A stretch of 6,155 nucleotides of DNA from positions 1 to 6,155 of the forward strand of contig JAPKYY010000348.1 of the NCBI GenBank assembly GCA_026394095.1. Reading direction: 5' to 3'. The position numbers and the translations under genes are program-made. Shown one piece after another: positions 5,048 through 6,155 of this stretch (position 1 is the stretch's first letter; the number at the start of each line of letters is the position of its first letter). The stretch is from Acidobacteriota bacterium. GTDB taxonomy: Bacteria; Acidobacteriota; Terriglobia; Bryobacterales; Bryobacteraceae. The notes beneath the pieces were generated by a model, which searched no databases, was not told where the DNA came from, and saw only the letters and a list, made by a program, of their open reading frames with translations.

Positions 5048-6155
5048 ATGTCATCCATTTACGCAGTTGCTTTGCTCGTTGGGATCTCCCTCGCAGCCTC
5101 CGCCCAGACTCCTCTCAGCGCCGAACTGGTAATCCGAGCCGACAAGCCCGGCTATCAGGTAAACCGCCAAATTTTTGGGCAATTTGCAGAACACCTCGGC
5201 TACGGCATCTACGGTGGCATCTGGGTGGGAGAAGACTCAAAGATCCCCAACACCCGCGGCTATCGAAACGATGTACTTCAGGCTTTGCGCGACCTGAAGG
5301 TGCCTGTGATCCGCTGGCCCGGCGGATGCTTCGCTGATGAGTACAACTGGCGCGAAGGTGTTGGTCCTCGCTCGAAACGCCCCGTCAAGATCAACACTCA
5401 TTGGGGTGGCGTAACTGAACCCAACACCTTTGGCACGCATGAGTTTATGGACTTTGCTGAACTGGTAGGCGCAGAAGCCTATGTCAGTGGCAATGTTGGC
5501 AACGGCTCGCCGCGGGAGATGGCCGAGTGGGTGGAATACATGACATCACCGGCAGGCACTCTGGCCGATGAGCGGGCAGCCAATGGCCGTAAGGCTCCCT
5601 GGAAGGTTCCTTACTTTGGGCTCGGCAACGAACTCTGGGGTTGCGGCGGAAACATGCGCGCTGAATATGCAGCTGACGTCACGCGCCGCTACTCTACCTT
5701 CATCAAGGTCCCCGCAGGCGTCAAGATCATGAAGATGGCTAGCGGGCCATCCGACGCTGACTACCACTGGACTGAAGTGATGATGCGCGATGCAGGAAAG
5801 CAATTCGACGGCATCGGGCTGCACTACTACACACGACCCGGAACCTGGGCCAAGAAGGGCCCTGCTTATGGCTTTGACGAAGCAGCCTGGGCGAAAACTC
5901 TGGCCGCAAGTCTGAAGCTCGACGAGTTCATCGTCCGGCACAAAGCGATCATGGACAAGTACGATCCGAACAAGCGAGTCTGGCTGGGCGTGGATGAATG
6001 GGGTTCCTGGTACGACCCTGAGCCCGGCACCAACCGTGGTTTTCTGCAACAGCAGAACACCCTGCAGGACGCCTTGATTGCCGCCCTCAACATCAACCTC
6101 TTCGTCAAACACGGCGACCGCGTCAAGATGGCCAACATTGCCCAGATGGTAAATG
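5048..6155 (+). CDS. Secreted GH51 alpha-L-arabinofuranosidase (3' end cut by window)
   Basis: Retaining glycosidase that releases terminal alpha-L-arabinofuranosyl residues from arabinoxylan, arabinan or their oligosaccharides (EC 3.2.1.55 expected). 369 codons are visible without a stop. Residues 1-19 form a Sec signal peptide (hydrophobic core, likely cut ASA|QT), so it acts outside the cytoplasm, unlike several cytoplasmic GH51 enzymes. The catalytic barrel starts with IFGQFAEHLG at 42-51 and continues through RWPGGCFADEYNWREGVGP at 89-107 and NTFGTHEFM at 126-134. The acid/base motif GLGNELWGCGG at 191-201 places the catalytic Glu at 195. LHYYTRPGTW lies at 258-267, and the nucleophile motif VDEWGSWYDP at 315-324 places the second Glu at 317. 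The 122-residue spacing of the two Glu fits the family. The remaining barrel end and the C-terminal beta domain lie beyond the window. Substrate preference cannot be read from this part. Confidence 0.93.
   Translation, partial: MSSIYAVALLVGISLAASAQTPLSAELVIRADKPGYQVNRQIFGQFAEHLGYGIYGGIWVGEDSKIPNTRGYRNDVLQALRDLKVPVIRWPGGCFADEYNWREGVGPRSKRPVKINTHWGGVTEPNTFGTHEFMDFAELVGAEAYVSGNVGNGSPREMAEWVEYMTSPAGTLADERAANGRKAPWKVPYFGLGNELWGCGGNMRAEYAADVTRRYSTFIKVPAGVKIMKMASGPSDADYHWTEVMMRDAGKQFDGIGLHYYTRPGTWAKKGPAYGFDEAAWAKTLAASLKLDEFIVRHKAIMDKYDPNKRVWLGVDEWGSWYDPEPGTNRGFLQQQNTLQDALIAALNINLFVKHGDRVKMANIAQMVN

Noticed and set aside
5546..6112. A 188-codon open frame on the minus strand, antisense to the arabinofuranosidase
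   Set aside because: It lies wholly inside a strongly supported GH51 gene whose catalytic motifs are intact. The antisense product has no recognisable features, and long antisense frames are common in GC-rich genes.
1..6155. CRISPR arrays, transfer or ribosomal RNA genes, insertion sequences, attachment sites, defence islands
   Set aside because: No repeat arrays, clover-leaf candidates, transposase motifs or terminal repeats were seen on reading both strands. The gene content is ordinary chromosomal metabolism plus hypothetical proteins.

Overview
The window is a compact, almost fully coding stretch of a bacterial chromosome. I see no mobile element, tRNA/rRNA gene or CRISPR array, and no gene-free stretch longer than 56 bases. 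The gene content points to a soil-type Acidobacteriota genome, perhaps near the Solibacter/Bryobacter group: an ArgR-controlled argF-argH-argR cluster, a membrane-anchored MutS-like protein, a secreted GH51 arabinofuranosidase and small secreted glycine-zipper proteins. This placement is inferred from family resemblance and was not tested by a search.

Left half (1-3421, minus strand, transcribed right to left): a tight operon argF (ornithine carbamoyltransferase), argH (argininosuccinate lyase), argR (arginine repressor), then a MutS-related membrane protein cut by the window's left edge. Junctions are 10 nt (argF/argH), a 4-nt ATGA overlap (argH/argR) and a 1-nt TAATG overlap (argR/mutS-like), so translation is probably coupled. 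argG, which makes the substrate of ArgH, is absent from the cluster. In front of argF lies the clearest regulatory signal of the window. A sigma70-like promoter (TTTACA, 17 nt, TATTAT) is overlaid by two ARG boxes with 21-bp centre-to-centre spacing, forming one nearly perfect inverted repeat. Because ArgR is encoded in the same operon, this looks like a closed autoregulatory loop that also governs the MutS-like gene.

Middle (3421-3837, minus strand): a small exported protein with a short beta-barrel-like segment followed by two glycine-zipper stretches. Its 3' end contains the argF -35 element, and its stop codon touches the ARG-box palindrome.

Right part (3894-6155, plus strand, divergent): an unrecognised 377-residue protein that appears to contain two diverged copies of a PsbP/Mog1-like domain joined by a proline-rich linker. 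It is followed 20 nt downstream by a secreted GH51 alpha-L-arabinofuranosidase, cut by the window's right edge. The spacing suggests co-transcription, which would link the unknown protein loosely to plant-polysaccharide use.

I found no wholly new system. The items most worth a second look are the ARG-box superoperator, the MutS-like gene translationally locked to argR, and the tandem-domain protein in front of the arabinofuranosidase.
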